Shown piece after piece: positions 29,861 to 30,787 of a DNA stretch of 30,787 bases. Position 1 is the first letter of the stretch. Every line of letters begins with the position of its first letter. This DNA is from DASUTW01 sp035513995 (GTDB lineage: Bacteria > Actinomycetota > UBA4738 > CALAEC01): assembly GCA_035513995.1 (NCBI GenBank), contig DATKBL010000060.1, forward strand, positions 1 through 30,787, given 5' to 3'. The translations under genes were made by a program, and so were the position numbers. The notes beneath the pieces are model-generated. The model was not told where the DNA came from. It saw nothing but the letters and a program-made list of their open reading frames with translations, and searched no databases.

Positions 29861-30787
29861 TCAGGCCGGGACCTCGTAGACGACCTCTGCGAGGGTCCGG
29901 CCGCGCTCGCGCCTGATCGTGAGCCGCCCGTTGTCGGCCTCGCACAGCCGCTGGGCGACGAAGAGGCCGAGTCCGAGCCCGCCGCGAGTCCTGGTGGCCG
30001 ACATGTCGCCGGCGGAGAAGGCCTCGAAGAGCTCCGGCCGGAGATCGGCGTCCCCGCCGTCGCTGACCTGGAGGTGGGCGAGCCCCTCGGCGGCCCACGT
30101 GCGCACCTCGACCGGCCGCCGCCCGTGCCGCATGGCGTTGTCGATCAGCTCGTAGGCGATCCGCGTCAGGTGCCGGTCGCGGACCCGGGGCCAGAGGCCG
30201 GGCTCGCACTCGACCGAGTCGGGCTGCCCCCCGATGCGGACCATCGCCGCCTCGATCGCGTCGCACGGGCTGGCCGAGGCGCCGTCGTCGTGCTGGCTCT
30301 CGCCGATCAGCTCCAGGCCCTCGATCATCCGCTCGAGCTCGATCCCGCGCTGGAGGGCCGAGGCGACCAGCGGCTCCTCCTCGCCGGTGAGGCCGCGACG
30401 GATCAGGAAGCGCAACGCCCCGGACATCACGGTGAGCGGGGTGCGCAGCTCGTGGGAGAGGACCTGGACGAACTCCTGGCGGATGCGTGACAGTCTCTCC
30501 ACCTCGGTGCGACGCTCGCGCTCCTCGCGCAGCAGGCGCCGCAGCTCGTGGACCGCGCTGGGGAGCACCCGCTCGTCGATGTGGGCCTCGCCCCGCCGGG
30601 CCTTGTGGACGGCGGTCAGCAGCTCGTCGACCGAGGCGCCCTTCAACGCGTAGCCGGTGGCGCCGGCGGTGAGCATGTCGCGGACCGTGTCCACGTCGTC
30701 ATGGGCGGTGAGCGCGATCACTCGGATCTGCGGGAACCGGTTGACGATGTGACGGGTTGCATCGACGCCGTCGCCGTCGGGCATCCG
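29861..30787 (-). CDS. Receiver-histidine kinase hybrid (5' end outside window)
   Basis: A partial protein, running leftwards from beyond the right edge. Counting from the ATG at 30784, which is inside a receiver domain: MPDGDGV follows the (missing) phospho-acceptor aspartate. The conserved Thr T26 (ALTAHD) and Lys K48 (YALKGA) mark a NarL/FixJ-like receiver. A short helix (~75-100) leads to the HisKA domain with phospho-accepting H111 in SHELRTPL, then an ATPase domain with N box ELIDNAMRHG and G2 box GGLGLGLFVA. The G1 box reads DGGDADL, lacking the usual final glycine. No output DNA-binding domain or membrane segment is visible. Its own partner is unknown. Confidence 0.85.
   Translation of the reverse strand, partial: RMPDGDGVDATRHIVNRFPQIRVIALTAHDDVDTVRDMLTAGATGYALKGASVDELLTAVHKARRGEAHIDERVLPSAVHELRRLLREERERRTEVERLSRIRQEFVQVLSHELRTPLTVMSGALRFLIRRGLTGEEEPLVASALQRGIELERMIEGLELIGESQHDDGASASPCDAIEAAMVRIGGQPDSVECEPGLWPRVRDRHLTRIAYELIDNAMRHGRRPVEVRTWAAEGLAHLQVSDGGDADLRPELFEAFSAGDMSATRTRGGLGLGLFVAQRLCEADNGRLTIRRERGRTLAEVVYEVPA

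Overview
The window is very GC-rich (about 70% by eye, with third codon positions almost always G or C) and reads as a chromosomal segment of an actinomycete-type bacterium. The markers are a WhiB-family iron-sulfur regulator, a BldC-type regulator, a SigR/SigH sigma factor with its zinc-binding anti-sigma factor, a luciferase-like (probably F420-dependent) oxidoreductase, and many GTG or TTG starts. No rRNA, tRNA, CRISPR array, insertion sequence or phage gene was seen. Placement below phylum level would be a guess.

Layout. 1-4109: a truncated DUF2269-like membrane protein, a D-2-hydroxyacid dehydrogenase, a luciferase-like oxidoreductase, a glycosyltransferase-like protein with a cysteinyl-tRNA-synthetase-like N-terminal segment, and a DapA-family aldolase running leftwards behind ftsH. 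4111-8216: ftsH is divergent from a redox sigma/anti-sigma pair, followed by a small zinc-ribbon protein, a BldC-like regulator and two small uncharacterised genes. 8338-13316: an S51-type peptidase, then a compact trp operon (trpL leader and attenuator, trpD, fused trpCF, trpB, trpA) with stop/start overlaps throughout its structural genes. trpE and trpG are absent here. 13384-15202: a secretion cassette of a TasA/camelysin-like protein, its SipW-type signal peptidase and a DNRLRE-domain protein, preceded by a possible RBS-masking hairpin. 15235-17719: an atypical crotonase, endonuclease III, and a leftward whiB - small membrane protein - bioY unit. 17843-22321: a glycerophosphodiester phosphodiesterase, a lipid kinase, a helical unknown, a DrrAB-like ABC exporter and a VOC protein. 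22374-26164: a GabT-type aminotransferase converging on an 823-residue secreted PGRP-type amidase ending in RTX calcium-binding repeats. 26289-30787: a coiled-coil unknown, a citE-like / acyl-CoA dehydrogenase / maoC unit that matches the actinobacterial branched-chain (leucine) catabolism arrangement, and a receiver-histidine kinase hybrid cut by the window edge.

The most useful cross-window signal is promoter placement. At least six genes have a TANNNT -10 box ending only 6-8 nt before the start codon, the signature of leaderless transcription, and two more are at 10-11 nt. No single locus is clearly a new system. The best candidates for something under-described are the TasA/SipW/DNRLRE cassette with its two start-region hairpins, the PGRP-RTX fusion, the tRNA-synthetase-like/glycosyltransferase fusion, and the trp attenuator whose leader peptide appears to be nearly leaderless.
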